Source of the DNA: Christiangramia fulva
Lineage (GTDB): Bacteria; Bacteroidota; Bacteroidia; Flavobacteriales; Flavobacteriaceae
Length of the DNA: 64,000 nucleotides
Assembly (NCBI RefSeq): GCF_003024155.1
Contig: NZ_CP028136.1
Span: forward strand, 1,736,001 to 1,800,000
Direction of reading: 5' to 3'
A program made the translations under genes and the position numbers. This document shows positions 19,285-28,235 of the stretch, in pieces. The notes below the pieces were generated by a model. That model was not told the origin of the DNA and made no database searches. It saw only the letters and a list, made by a program, of their open reading frames with translations. Position 1 is the first letter of the stretch. Every line of letters starts with the position of its first letter.

Positions 19285-19316
19285 AAAATCCTGGATTAAT
19301 TTTCAGGATTTTTTTA
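19285..19316 (+). terminator. Terminator of tyrS
   Basis: AAAATCCTG/CAGGATTTT stem with a 10-nt loop followed by a T-run. Confidence 0.8.
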
Positions 19317-19393
19317 TTGAAAAAAACCCTGAAAGGATCTGGAAATGGTTCAAATTGAAGATGAATTAATCCCATTTTCAGGCATTTGTAAAA

Positions 19394-20086
19394 TCACATT
19401 TCCTCTTTGATGCCTTTTTTGATCAACCACCAATTGATGGGGAAAGCCGTCATAAATCCACAAAACATGGCAATCTGCATCATAAACCAGAACAAGGGTT
19501 TACTGGCATGTAACTTATGATCAAAAATCAACCAGGTCGCGATGGCCATCCAGCCGTACATTCCGATCTGCCAGAAAGTAAGTGAGAGGGTATCGGCCTT
19601 TATGGCCTGTTTTAATCCTTCCTTGACCGAAAGGCCTTTCATGGGTTTTATAGAATAATATTGAAAAAGAATCCCAATGAACAGGGCAAGAATGTAATCC
19701 ACCGCCCAGGCTCCAAAGATCTCCTTTCCGAAGATCACCAGCGGGAAAAAGATGAGAGTGGTTTCAGCAATAATATCTCCTAAAGTACAGCCGCTTCCGC
19801 AGTGTAGGACACCAACGCAAACGCTTTGCCAATAGGGTTTTCTTTTATTTGGTGGTTTTTCTCCTTTATTTTTGGCTTCCATGACTGCTTTGTGAGTAGA
19901 TTTTCTTCCGATGGTATAATAGAACCAAAGCCCAATAGGGCCCGCATAAAGCATAGTGATGGGATACACAAAATTCATGATCATCATATGCTGTTTATTA
20001 CCAAGAATAACGATATCGAAAATCACAATCGCCGAGCAGATTCCGGCGAGAATTAAAGAACAAATAACAATATAATGCAGAGTCAT
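19394..20086 (-). CDS. DUF4396 membrane protein
   Basis: 230 residues with about six hydrophobic segments. The conserved family motif VGVLHCGSGCTLGDIIAE lies at roughly residues 90-108, with His and two Cys that could bind metal or copper; that is speculation. The C-terminal half contains YILALFIGILFQYYSIKPM. The family is widespread but unassigned. The gene is preceded by an unusually structured 270-bp region (20087-20362). Confidence 0.75.
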   Translation of the reverse strand: MTLHYIVICSLILAGICSAIVIFDIVILGNKQHMMIMNFVYPITMLYAGPIGLWFYYTIGRKSTHKAVMEAKNKGEKPPNKRKPYWQSVCVGVLHCGSGCTLGDIIAETTLIFFPLVIFGKEIFGAWAVDYILALFIGILFQYYSIKPMKGLSVKEGLKQAIKADTLSLTFWQIGMYGWMAIATWLIFDHKLHASKPLFWFMMQIAMFCGFMTAFPINWWLIKKGIKEEM

Positions 20087-20201
20087 CTGTATTTTTTTGG
20101 TTAGTCCTTCTAATTTATGGAATGAGCTTTCTCTTTATATTAAAGTTTTTATAAAAGCTTCCTGACCTGAACATTTTTTTAGCAAAAATTCAGAAATACG
20201 A

Positions 20202-20323
20202 AAGCCCTCAGGAAGGACTCCTGAAGGCTTCGCAACTAACTAACCAATCTAATATGAAAAATTTCACTTAGCCGCAGAAGGAGAAATTACTATGAATTTT
20301 CTTCTGCAATATTTCTGTCGGCT
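20202..20323. other. Two strong hairpins between the LuxE-like and DUF4396 genes
   Basis: Hairpin 1 (20202-20230) pairs AAGCCCTCAGGA with TCCTGAAGGCTT. Hairpin 2 (20270-20323) pairs AGCC and GCAGAAG with CTTCTGC and GGCT, with an 11-nt one-sided bulge. Neither has a good T-tract. They could be the terminator of the LuxE-like gene, a 5' leader of the DUF4396 gene, or a small RNA. Confidence 0.5.
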
Positions 20324-20362
20324 TAAGCCCCAATACTTTACACCGCTAACTAAAAAAATATG

Positions 20363-21337
20363 TTAAATTATCAGCAGGTTACAACCTCTGATATCACTGT
20401 TGTCAAAACGCCCTAAAATCTCGGTTCCTCGAGCGGTAATTCGTCCCAGGTCCTGAGTGGCAATAAAGGAACAGGAATTAATATTCGCAAGGTCGATAAT
20501 GTTGATTCCTCCCGTTTTGTTTGGAGGAATGAGGTTCAGTGCATCTTCTGGATCACGAATAAGAATTTTCATCCACGGCGGACATTCAAAAATGCCATTT
20601 CCGGTTGAATAGGCCTGGGAAAGCAGCTCGGTCATTCCGTATTCGCTGTGAATTTGAGAAGTGCCGAAACCTTTTTTCAGAATATCGTGGAGCTCCTGCC
20701 TGATCATTTCCTTTCGCCTTCCTTTCATTCCGCCGGTTTCCATAATAAATGTATTTTCAAGATTGAAATTATACTTTTCAACCAGGTCGAGAAGGGCAAA
20801 TGAAACCCCGATCAGCAGCACTTTTTTTCCTGTTTTGTCCAGATCTGACAATTTATTTGCCAGCAGGTCCAGTTCATTAAGATAAAATCCACTGTCGCTG
20901 TGTCTGGAAGCTTTTATAAGCTTATCTACCATATAAATAAGCGATGAACCGGTCCTTTCAAGATAGGAGGGCAGTAAAGCCAGGATGATGTAATCTTCAG
21001 GCTTTCCGTAGAACTTTTTGAATCCTTCAAAAAAGCTTCTTTCGTAAACAGTGAGGTCGGTTACATAATGTGAGCTTGTAAGACTTCCGGTGGTACCACT
21101 GCTGGTAAAGATTATTTCCGGATTTTTTTTATCGGAAATTATCTTTTTGGTTTTAAAGAATTCAATGGGTAAAAAAGGAATTTCTTCAATTAAAGTGACC
21201 TTTTCAGGATCTTTATTCACTAAACGGCAAAACTGGTTGTAAATCTCATTATTTTCAAACTGAAACTGAAACACCCTTAGGCATACCTCATCAAACTCAT
21301 CAGAATTGGAAATATTGAAAATATCGTCTTTTAGCAT
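20363..21337 (-). CDS. LuxE-like acyl-protein synthetase / AMP-forming ligase
   Basis: 324-residue member of the LuxE family, which activates acyl groups as acyl-adenylates. Visible: IPFLPIEFFKTKKI near residue 50, the adenylation loop FTSSGTTGSLTSSHYV near 78 (S-S-G-T-T-G), ETGGMKGRRKEMIRQEL near 205, and SEYGMTELLSQAYS near 240. No lux genes or acyl reductase are nearby, so bioluminescence is not implied. In Bacteroidetes such genes may act in lipid or surface polysaccharide modification; this is inference. Confidence 0.75.
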   Translation of the reverse strand: MLKDDIFNISNSDEFDEVCLRVFQFQFENNEIYNQFCRLVNKDPEKVTLIEEIPFLPIEFFKTKKIISDKKNPEIIFTSSGTTGSLTSSHYVTDLTVYERSFFEGFKKFYGKPEDYIILALLPSYLERTGSSLIYMVDKLIKASRHSDSGFYLNELDLLANKLSDLDKTGKKVLLIGVSFALLDLVEKYNFNLENTFIMETGGMKGRRKEMIRQELHDILKKGFGTSQIHSEYGMTELLSQAYSTGNGIFECPPWMKILIRDPEDALNLIPPNKTGGINIIDLANINSCSFIATQDLGRITARGTEILGRFDNSDIRGCNLLII

Positions 21338-21370
21338 AAGCCGGTTTGAAAACTTTCCAAAATTAAGGAA

Positions 21371-21397
21371 TAAAAAAAGCCTCTGGAAACAGAAGCT
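21371..21397 (-). terminator. Terminator of the T9SS sorting-domain gene
   Basis: Minus-strand stem AGCTTCTG/CAGAGGCT with a TTTC loop, followed by seven T residues. Confidence 0.8.
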
Positions 21398-21423
21398 GGT
21401 ACAAAAAGGTTAATGCTCTTGTT

Positions 21424-21762
21424 TTATTTAACCACGATCTTGCGGGTGGCGCGGGCCTTATCTTCCTGAATCTTCAAAATATAAATACCGGGAGCAAGCG
21501 TGGAAACATCAAGTTCTCGGCCACGGATACGTGTTTTATAAACAGATTTCCCAAGAACATTGTAGATTTCGATGATCTTATCGTGATTTTTAGAAGAGGA
21601 AATAAATACCTTACCGCCGGTCACCGGATTAGGGTAGATCGACAGGCCTTCAATTGGCGTTTCGGTATGCTGAGCGGCACGAGCAGATTCCTGTGCGGTA
21701 GCCGGGGCAGCAAACATCAGAAAACCAATAAGTAAGAAAGCGATTAAGTATTTTTGCTTCAT
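21424..21762 (-). CDS. Secreted protein consisting almost only of a type IX sorting domain
   Basis: 112 residues: a signal peptide (about 1-24, ending PATAQ), a linker of about 15 residues, and a complete type A T9SS C-terminal domain (YPNPVTGGKVFISS, IEIYNVLGKSVYK, LAPGIYILKI, RKIVVK). In known T9SS substrates this domain is the passenger's export and anchoring signal. Here there is essentially no passenger. It lies between the LuxE-like gene and the TonB receptor with its own terminator. Function unknown. Confidence 0.8.
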   Translation of the reverse strand: MKQKYLIAFLLIGFLMFAAPATAQESARAAQHTETPIEGLSIYPNPVTGGKVFISSSKNHDKIIEIYNVLGKSVYKTRIRGRELDVSTLAPGIYILKIQEDKARATRKIVVK

Positions 21763-21842
21763 GCTTAAATTACAGATTTAGACAAACTTACAAATAAAAT
21801 TTCAAAAATCCTGCCAAATAATTTCGTAAAAAATATAAAGAA

Positions 21843-21880
21843 AATAAAAAAAACCGGGCCGCAAGTTGCGGCCCGGTAAA
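21843..21880 (-). terminator. Terminator of the TonB receptor gene
   Basis: A 10-bp perfect GC-rich stem (ACCGGGCCGC/GCGGCCCGGT) followed on the minus strand by eight T residues, 20 bp after the stop. Confidence 0.9.
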
Positions 21881-21898
21881 ATTAAAAAGAAAAAGTGG

Positions 21899-24730
21899 CT
21901 AAAACTTATAACTATATCCTAATGAAATCGATGTGCCAGGATTCCGTTTTGAGAAGATTTTATCTTCGGTACCATATGATTGAAATCTGCTTTCAATTTT
22001 ATCGCCTAAAATATTTGATATTTTAAGAGATAAAGTAGAGTTTTTATTTTCTCCTAAAGCCTTGCTGAAGTTTGCGTTCAGGCTATTGAATGGCATTGTG
22101 TAAACATCGGGAACGGTACCAAGTCCCACCAGTTCAAGTGTTTTTCCCTGGGTATTAAAGAAAAGGCCTGCTTGAAATCCGTTATCTGTATTATTATAGT
22201 CAAGTCCCACGTTTATGAGGTAAGGTGATTGACCCTGGAGTTCTCTGGTTCCATCAAAAGACTCTCCCTCACGAAGATTCCTTTTTCTTGATTCATATTC
22301 GCCGTTTGGACTGCGATCCATATTTACTTTTGAATCTATTACAGATACGTTAAGATTTAGACCAAAATATTTAAGGTCTTCACTAATGAAATCGAAGTTT
22401 TTTCTTAGTTCAACTTCAGCACCAATTACCTTGGCATCATTAACATTACGCGGCTGAAAATTGTCAGCTGTAAAATCACTGTAGGTTGAAAGTTCTATAG
22501 GATCAATAAATTTTTTATAAAATGCGCTAACCGCAAAAAGTTGGGCGTTTTCACCATAAGCTTCATAGCGCAAATCAAGGTTGTTGATATAAGTAGGCTT
22601 AATATCCAAATTACCGATAAAAGTACGATTGGTAAGTGGATCATAAATTTGAGCAATAGAAGCTTCTTTAAAAGAAGGACGCGCAGTGGTACGAGAATAA
22701 GACAGCCTCAAATTAGTGTCTTCTTTTAGCGAATAAATAAAGTTGGCAGAAGGGAATAGATCTGCCTTATTAATAACATGCTCATCATTATAAACCACGT
22801 CACCAAGATTATTTTGTCCAGTATAGAAAAGATCGAATTTTTCAAATCTCAATCCTAAAATCGTTTTTAGGTTTTCGGTTATATTGAATTCTTCTGATAT
22901 ATAAGCTGCTGTATTTGTAGTGTAGGAACTATAGGTATTTGCAGGCTCATAAGAACCACTTATATAAGAACCTTCAGCACGCGCGGCAGTCCATACGTTT
23001 GCATCATCCAAAATTTGATTGGCATTGCCTTCAAATCGGCCACTTATGGCACCTTTTATCAAAATTTGATATTGGTCTATACTGAAATCACGATTTTTAT
23101 AAGTATAACCTCCACCAAATTTTAACCTGGCTTCATTGCCGAAAATCTGGTGATTTCTTGTAATATCAAGTTTTCCAGAAAGATCTTTTTCCTCAAGATC
23201 GCGCCAAATTCGTGTTGGACTTTCGGAAGAACTGGGACGTATACTATAAGTATCGTTGGTGGGATTGTATTCAAAAGCAGATATTCTTACGTCTTTGTCT
23301 TGCACTTTTGCCAGCGTAGGAGTAAGTTTCCATTCGGCGGTCCAGCTCGCATCACTATTGGTATGTTTCCCAGATAATAGAAGGTTCGTGATGGATCGTT
23401 GTGTATAAGCCACATTCTCCCTTTTTAGCTGAAGGGCATCGGAAACATAAATATTTTCATCAAATAAACCTGCTGAAGATTCACCATTTTGAATGTGCAA
23501 TGCATTTAACTGATATTTTGAACGATCTGTTTTGAAAGCAATACCTGCCAAACCGCTCAATAATACATTTTCTTTACCAACCCGACCAGTTTGAATTCGG
23601 TTAGGTCTTAATTCAAATTCACTGGTGCTTCTTGGTTTTAGGTAAGAATTAGTCTGATAATCATCGTAATAATCAGTGTAATTCTTGTAAGAAAGGGACG
23701 CGATATAACCTAATTTATTAGATTCTCCCACTTCATATTGATTTCCAGCAGTAGCACCCAAACTATAATCCATAAAATTGGTCTTTTTTGAAGGAGCCAT
23801 GGTTTCATTAAAACGCTGGGTAATTCTTGTAAGAGCAGCATCATTGCTGAAGGGCCTTGGTATTTGCTGGTTTCTGTTTATGGGTAAATCGCGACTTCCG
23901 TCATCAAAACCTAAAAAATCTGTACGGGAACCATCATTATATTGGAGAAAATCGGAATTCAGGTGCATACTTGGAGTATAGCTTAACTTTCCAGAAATGC
24001 TGTATTCTTCACGTGAAGGAAAATCTTTAGTAATAATATTCACGATACCACCGGTAAAATCGGCAGGAAGATCTGCAGTAGATGATTTAATGACCAGAAC
24101 ATTATCTAGAATATTCGTAGGAATGAGATCCATTTGCAGCGTATTCCGGTCTGGATCCAAACCGGGAATATCCATTCCGTTTAGAATAGTTTTTGTATAG
24201 CGGTCACCCAGGCCTCGAACATAAACATATTTTCCATCCTGAACTGAAACCCCGGGTACAGTTTTTACAGCGTTGGATACATCACTGGCGCCAATTTTAG
24301 AAAATGACTGTGCCGAAAGTCCATCGGTTAAATTGATGGAGTTCTTCTGCATATTTAATACGGCGGCTTCAGTATCTCTTGCGGTAGTCGTAGTGATTAC
24401 AACTTCATCGAGAGCTCCTGCAGAAGATTTCATGCTCATGTTGAGGGTTTTGACTTCTCCTTCATTTATCTTGACATCTGTCACTTCAATAGTTTCATAG
24501 CCTATAAAAGAGAAAACGATGGTATAGGTTCCTGCATCTAATTCAAGAGAATAATCTCCTTCAAAATCAGAAGTGGTTCCTGTGTTCGTCCCTTTAACTG
24601 AAATGTTGGCAAAAGGTAGAATATCATTCACCTCAGTGTCATAGATCGTTCCGGCAATCTTTCCTTTTTGAGCATTTGCCAGGTTAACGAATAAGCTTAG
24701 AAATAAAACTATTGCAATTTTAGTTTTCAT
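21899..24730 (-). CDS. TonB-dependent outer-membrane receptor with carboxypeptidase-like domain
   Basis: Outer-membrane beta-barrel importer energised by TonB. I start at ATG 24730 (MKTKIAIVLFLSLF), where a signal peptide ending LANAQ begins; the 25 extra codons upstream are unlikely. Order: signal peptide, CarboxypepD_reg-like domain (GKIAGTIYDTEVNDILPFANI, about 20-110), plug domain (KTVPGVSVQDGKYVYVRGLGDRY and NGMDIPGLDPD), then a barrel of about 700 residues ending in GYSYKF with the terminal Phe. It is paired with an upstream lipoprotein gene and faces a PhoB/PhoR-like pair. Phosphate or phospho-ester uptake is a reasonable but unproven guess. Confidence 0.88.
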   Translation of the reverse strand: MKTKIAIVLFLSLFVNLANAQKGKIAGTIYDTEVNDILPFANISVKGTNTGTTSDFEGDYSLELDAGTYTIVFSFIGYETIEVTDVKINEGEVKTLNMSMKSSAGALDEVVITTTTARDTEAAVLNMQKNSINLTDGLSAQSFSKIGASDVSNAVKTVPGVSVQDGKYVYVRGLGDRYTKTILNGMDIPGLDPDRNTLQMDLIPTNILDNVLVIKSSTADLPADFTGGIVNIITKDFPSREEYSISGKLSYTPSMHLNSDFLQYNDGSRTDFLGFDDGSRDLPINRNQQIPRPFSNDAALTRITQRFNETMAPSKKTNFMDYSLGATAGNQYEVGESNKLGYIASLSYKNYTDYYDDYQTNSYLKPRSTSEFELRPNRIQTGRVGKENVLLSGLAGIAFKTDRSKYQLNALHIQNGESSAGLFDENIYVSDALQLKRENVAYTQRSITNLLLSGKHTNSDASWTAEWKLTPTLAKVQDKDVRISAFEYNPTNDTYSIRPSSSESPTRIWRDLEEKDLSGKLDITRNHQIFGNEARLKFGGGYTYKNRDFSIDQYQILIKGAISGRFEGNANQILDDANVWTAARAEGSYISGSYEPANTYSSYTTNTAAYISEEFNITENLKTILGLRFEKFDLFYTGQNNLGDVVYNDEHVINKADLFPSANFIYSLKEDTNLRLSYSRTTARPSFKEASIAQIYDPLTNRTFIGNLDIKPTYINNLDLRYEAYGENAQLFAVSAFYKKFIDPIELSTYSDFTADNFQPRNVNDAKVIGAEVELRKNFDFISEDLKYFGLNLNVSVIDSKVNMDRSPNGEYESRKRNLREGESFDGTRELQGQSPYLINVGLDYNNTDNGFQAGLFFNTQGKTLELVGLGTVPDVYTMPFNSLNANFSKALGENKNSTLSLKISNILGDKIESRFQSYGTEDKIFSKRNPGTSISLGYSYKF

Positions 24731-24757
24731 AAAAAAATAATTAAAAATCTGAATATT

Positions 24758-24794
24758 AAATTGCTCGCCCCTGGTAAAGAGGCGAGCAATTTTA
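24758..24794 (-). terminator. Hairpin between lipoprotein and TonB receptor genes
   Basis: Stem AAATTGCTCGCC/GGCGAGCAATTTT lies in the 96-bp gap. It could be a partial terminator that sets lipoprotein above receptor expression; the downstream T-tract is interrupted. Confidence 0.65.
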
Positions 24795-24826
24795 TTAGTG
24801 ATCACAACCTGTGATCTTCTTCTTAT

Positions 24827-26149
24827 TTAGAATGCATTATGATTTTTAGCATAGGTCCAGGTAAATTCACTAAGATCTGCACCCACAGTTGCCGATCCAG
24901 CATCTGGAATGGCAGTTGCGAAAGTTGCTGCATCTGCTGAAAGTGTCGATAAACCTGAGGTGTCGTTAAAAATATCTCCAACAGCAGTAATACCTCCAGG
25001 AAGTACAATTTCAAAATTTTCAAAATTCAAAACTCCGTTAGTATAATTTTCTGAAGTTCCGGCATCTTTAAATTTAAATTCCTGGGTAGCGCTAAATCCT
25101 AAAAACAGTGCATTTTTAATAGTTCCCATGGAGCTATCACGTAAATCGGCATAGGCACCACCTCCTGTGTTGGTGGCATCTCCAAAAACAGTAATCCCGT
25201 CCATAGTAAAGGAACCAGTTGCAGTTCCTTCGGGGCCATCAATTTCAAGCCCATGATCTGAAATAGGGCCCTGTACTACTACTGAATTTGTAATGGTTCC
25301 TGAATAAGCCTGATCCACGTCTAGCCCATCATCCCCGCCTTTATAAGCAAGTAGGCTGGAAGGATTAACAGTTCCACCAAAGAATTCAAAGCCATCGTCA
25401 AGGTTTCCTACAACTTCTACGTGATCTACAGTAGTTCCACTACCAACTCCGCCCAAAGAAAGTCCGTTAATTTCATTTCCTTCGCCAATTAGCGCACCGC
25501 CATGACGGATAGAAACATATTGGAAAATACCAGAATTATCTTGAGGATCGGTTCCACCGTAACGACCAAATGTATCATCTGCAGGAATGCCTTCAATCTG
25601 ACCTTCAGTGGCATCACCTTCGATAGAGATAGGAGCTTTTCCTAATAAAAGAACACCGCCCCAAAGCCCGCGGTCATTTTCATCCAGGTTGGTTCCTGTG
25701 GTTTGACCTACTGTGATGTTATCATTAATCGATGTGAAAATTATTGGTTTGCTGGAAGTGCCCTGAGCATTGATTTTAGCACCTCTGGATATAATTAATG
25801 CAGATGCAAGGGAGCCAGTTCCTTCTTTTCCCTTTATAATGGTACCAGGTTCGATGGTTAGTTCAACCCCACTATCTATAACAACCTTTCCAGAAAGAAC
25901 CCATATTCTATTACTTGTTAATGTAGAATCTTTAGTGATGAGTCCAGTGAGAGTAACATCGCCGGTTTCATTACCGCCTCCGCCACCATTGGTATTACAT
26001 GGCACACATGAACCACCGCAGTCCACGCCAGTTTCATCACCATTTTTAATTCCGTCTGAACAGGTGGCTACTTGAGGAGCATCTTCAGTGCTGCAACCTG
26101 TAATTGCCAGAGTAAAAATAGCAAAACCTGAAATTAAAAGTTTTCTCAT
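24827..26149 (-). CDS. Surface lipoprotein with predicted parallel beta-helix
   Basis: 440 residues. Lipobox LAITGCST (Cys near residue 19) is followed by a short Cys-rich segment (CSDGIKNGDETGVDCGGSCVPC, about 33-54) and a Gly/Asn linker. The body has repeating short strands typical of right-handed beta-helices (IIFTSINDNI, GVLLLGKAPI, FQYVSIRHGG, VDHVEVVGNL, ITNSVVVQGP). It is upstream of the TonB receptor in the same direction and probably its surface partner. A three-copy 11-bp repeat 72 bp upstream (26221-26249) could bind the adjacent response regulator. Confidence 0.75.
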   Translation of the reverse strand: MRKLLISGFAIFTLAITGCSTEDAPQVATCSDGIKNGDETGVDCGGSCVPCNTNGGGGGNETGDVTLTGLITKDSTLTSNRIWVLSGKVVIDSGVELTIEPGTIIKGKEGTGSLASALIISRGAKINAQGTSSKPIIFTSINDNITVGQTTGTNLDENDRGLWGGVLLLGKAPISIEGDATEGQIEGIPADDTFGRYGGTDPQDNSGIFQYVSIRHGGALIGEGNEINGLSLGGVGSGTTVDHVEVVGNLDDGFEFFGGTVNPSSLLAYKGGDDGLDVDQAYSGTITNSVVVQGPISDHGLEIDGPEGTATGSFTMDGITVFGDATNTGGGAYADLRDSSMGTIKNALFLGFSATQEFKFKDAGTSENYTNGVLNFENFEIVLPGGITAVGDIFNDTSGLSTLSADAATFATAIPDAGSATVGADLSEFTWTYAKNHNAF

Positions 26150-26472
26150 AATTTGATTAATTTGTTTCGTCGTTAATTTTTAAATCCACCGCAAATAAAC
26201 AGGCTTTGTATGATAGTGGCTTTAAGCATATTTTAAGCTTGCGTTAAAAGAAATTAGGTGATGTTACGTGAAGGTTTCTTATTTTCCCCCGCAGAAAATC
26301 AAGAAAGAGTTGGGTGACCTGCAACTGATTTTAAATGCCTTTATTTAGCTATATTTCAGAAAGAATTGCATTTTTTCGAATGTTATTTAAAAGTTAAGTG
26401 TGATTTTCCCTGGAGAGTTTATAATCTAAAATATCTTTACTTTTACCATACTAATAACCTATTAAACCTATT
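26150..26472. promoter_or_regulatory. Divergent regulatory region with 11-bp direct repeats
   Basis: The 323-bp gap holds TTTAAGC at 26221 and 26232 and GTTAAAA at 26243, in phase at 11 bp. That is the spacing expected for tandem binding of PhoB/OmpR-type winged-helix regulators. A near-consensus -7 box TATCTTTA is at 26432-26439 before the response regulator gene. No ORF is supported here. Confidence 0.55.
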
Positions 26473-27156
26473 ATGAAGAAAAAAGATATCCTTATTTTAC
26501 TGGTCGATGATGAACCAGATATCCTGGAAATTGTAGGGTATAACCTTTCCTCTGAAGGCTACCAGGTGATTACCGCCGATAATGGCAGCGATGCCGTAAA
26601 ACTGGCCAAAAAACATAATCCTCATCTTATTATTTTGGATGTGATGATGCCAGAAATGGATGGGATTGAAGCCTGTGAGCAGATCAGGAAAATCCCGGAA
26701 CTTGAAAACACCATCATTGCTTTTCTCACAGCACGAGGCGAAGATTATTCCCAAATGGCCGGTTTTGATGCGGGAGCCGATGACTATATTACCAAACCTA
26801 TAAAACCTAAGGTGTTGTTAAGTAAAGTGAAAGCCTTGTTGAGAAGGTATAGGGAAAATGACAAATCGGCGGCAATTGTAAAATTGGGAGATATAACCAT
26901 CAATCGTGAAGAATATAAGATCATCCAGGATGACCAGGAGATGGCATTACCGCGAAAAGAATTTGAATTATTGTCCCTGCTGGCCTCAAAACCGGGAAAG
27001 GTTTTTAAACGAGACGATATCCTCGATCAGGTATGGGGAAATGATATTGTGGTTGGAGGAAGGACAATAGACGTGCATATTAGAAAGCTTCGTGAAAAAA
27101 TTGGCGATGACAAGATTAAAACAGTAAAAGGGGTTGGCTATAAGTTTGTAGTTTAA
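26473..27156 (+). CDS. PhoB/OmpR-type response regulator
   Basis: 227 residues. Receiver domain (about 1-120) with acidic pocket DDEPD, phospho-acceptor Asp in IILDVMMPEMDG near residue 57, and conserved Lys in DYITKPIKPK near 108. A winged-helix DNA-binding domain follows (LPRKEFELLSLLASKPGKVFKRDDIL, VGGRTIDVHIRKLREKIG). Its TAA overlaps the kinase ATG (TAATG), so the pair is translationally coupled. Closest in pattern to PhoB-like regulators of Flavobacteriia; the signal is not proven. Confidence 0.93.
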   Translation: MKKKDILILLVDDEPDILEIVGYNLSSEGYQVITADNGSDAVKLAKKHNPHLIILDVMMPEMDGIEACEQIRKIPELENTIIAFLTARGEDYSQMAGFDAGADDYITKPIKPKVLLSKVKALLRRYRENDKSAAIVKLGDITINREEYKIIQDDQEMALPRKEFELLSLLASKPGKVFKRDDILDQVWGNDIVVGGRTIDVHIRKLREKIGDDKIKTVKGVGYKFVV

Positions 27157-28235
27157 TGTCAAGAAAATTCAGGCGTTCATACCGATTTGCTGTAAGAACT
27201 TCGTTATATATAACCTTGTTCTTATGCTTACTTATGAGCATACTGTATATGGTAGAAATCCATTTTGATTTTACCGGTCTGTTAATATTTGCCATTCTTT
27301 GCTACTTCTTTTCTTTCTTTATTATTCAGTACAGGGTAGAGCGTTTTATTTATCGCCGAATAAAGAAGATCTACGATAATGTTTCCCTTCTCGATTCCAC
27401 AACTTTAAGCCCCAGCCAGGTTACCACCGATATGTCCAGCCTTACCCGTGAAGTGGAAAAATTTGCCCAGGATAAGAAGCTGGAAATTGAGACACTTAAA
27501 GTTCGTGAGGCTTACCGGAAAGAATTCATGGGAAATGTTTCGCATGAACTCAAAACTCCGCTTTTTACCGTTCAGGGATATATTCTCACACTTCTGGATG
27601 GTGCCCATAAAGATAAGGCCGTCCGCAAAAAATACCTGCAACGCGCGAATAAAGGGGTGGAAAGACTTATTTATATAGTACGGGATCTTGATATGATTAC
27701 CAAGCTGGAAACGGGCGACCTGCATTTGCATTATGAGACTTTTAATATTGTGGAGCTTATCCAGGCTTCTTTTGACCTACTTGAAATGAAAGCCGCAAAA
27801 AAGAATATCACCCTTACCTTCGATATGGACTATGAAGAACCTGTTTGGGTGTGGGCCGACCGCGAGCGAATTCAGCAGGTGCTGACGAATCTTATTGTGA
27901 ACTCCATCAAATACGGAAAAAAAGGAGGTACTACCGAGATCAGTATTGAAAACCTGATCAAGAATAAGGTCATTGTAAGGGTTACCGACAATGGGGAAGG
28001 TATCGAAAAGGAAAATATTCCCAGACTTTTTGAAAGATTCTATAGGGTTGACAAAAGCGGTTCCCGAAAAGAAGGTGGATCCGGTTTGGGGCTTTCTATT
28101 GTTAAACACATACTCGAAGCCCACGGTGAAAAGATCTATGTAGAAAGTGTTTTTGGAGTGGGAAGTGAATTTTCATTTACCATGGAAAAAAGTAAAAAGG
28201 TCCCGGAAACAGCTACCTTGCCCGAAATTTCCTAA
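27156..28235 (+). CDS. PhoR-like sensor histidine kinase
   Basis: 359 residues, inner membrane. Two N-terminal transmembrane helices (about 13-33 and 43-62) are separated by a very short loop, so there is no periplasmic sensor domain. Then the H-box FMGNVSHELKTPLFTVQGY (phosphorylated His near 129) and the ATPase domain: N-box VLTNLIVNSIKYGK, VRVTDNGEGI, LFERFYRVD, GGSGLGLSIVKHI. As with E. coli PhoR, sensing probably depends on a partner. Its last 63 bp overlap the convergent glycosyltransferase gene. Confidence 0.92.
   Translation: MSRKFRRSYRFAVRTSLYITLFLCLLMSILYMVEIHFDFTGLLIFAILCYFFSFFIIQYRVERFIYRRIKKIYDNVSLLDSTTLSPSQVTTDMSSLTREVEKFAQDKKLEIETLKVREAYRKEFMGNVSHELKTPLFTVQGYILTLLDGAHKDKAVRKKYLQRANKGVERLIYIVRDLDMITKLETGDLHLHYETFNIVELIQASFDLLEMKAAKKNITLTFDMDYEEPVWVWADRERIQQVLTNLIVNSIKYGKKGGTTEISIENLIKNKVIVRVTDNGEGIEKENIPRLFERFYRVDKSGSRKEGGSGLGLSIVKHILEAHGEKIYVESVFGVGSEFSFTMEKSKKVPETATLPEIS

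Noticed and set aside
20363..21337. Part of a lux bioluminescence operon
   Set aside because: Only a LuxE-like ligase is present; no luxA, B, C or D neighbours. LuxE-fold ligases are common outside bioluminescence.
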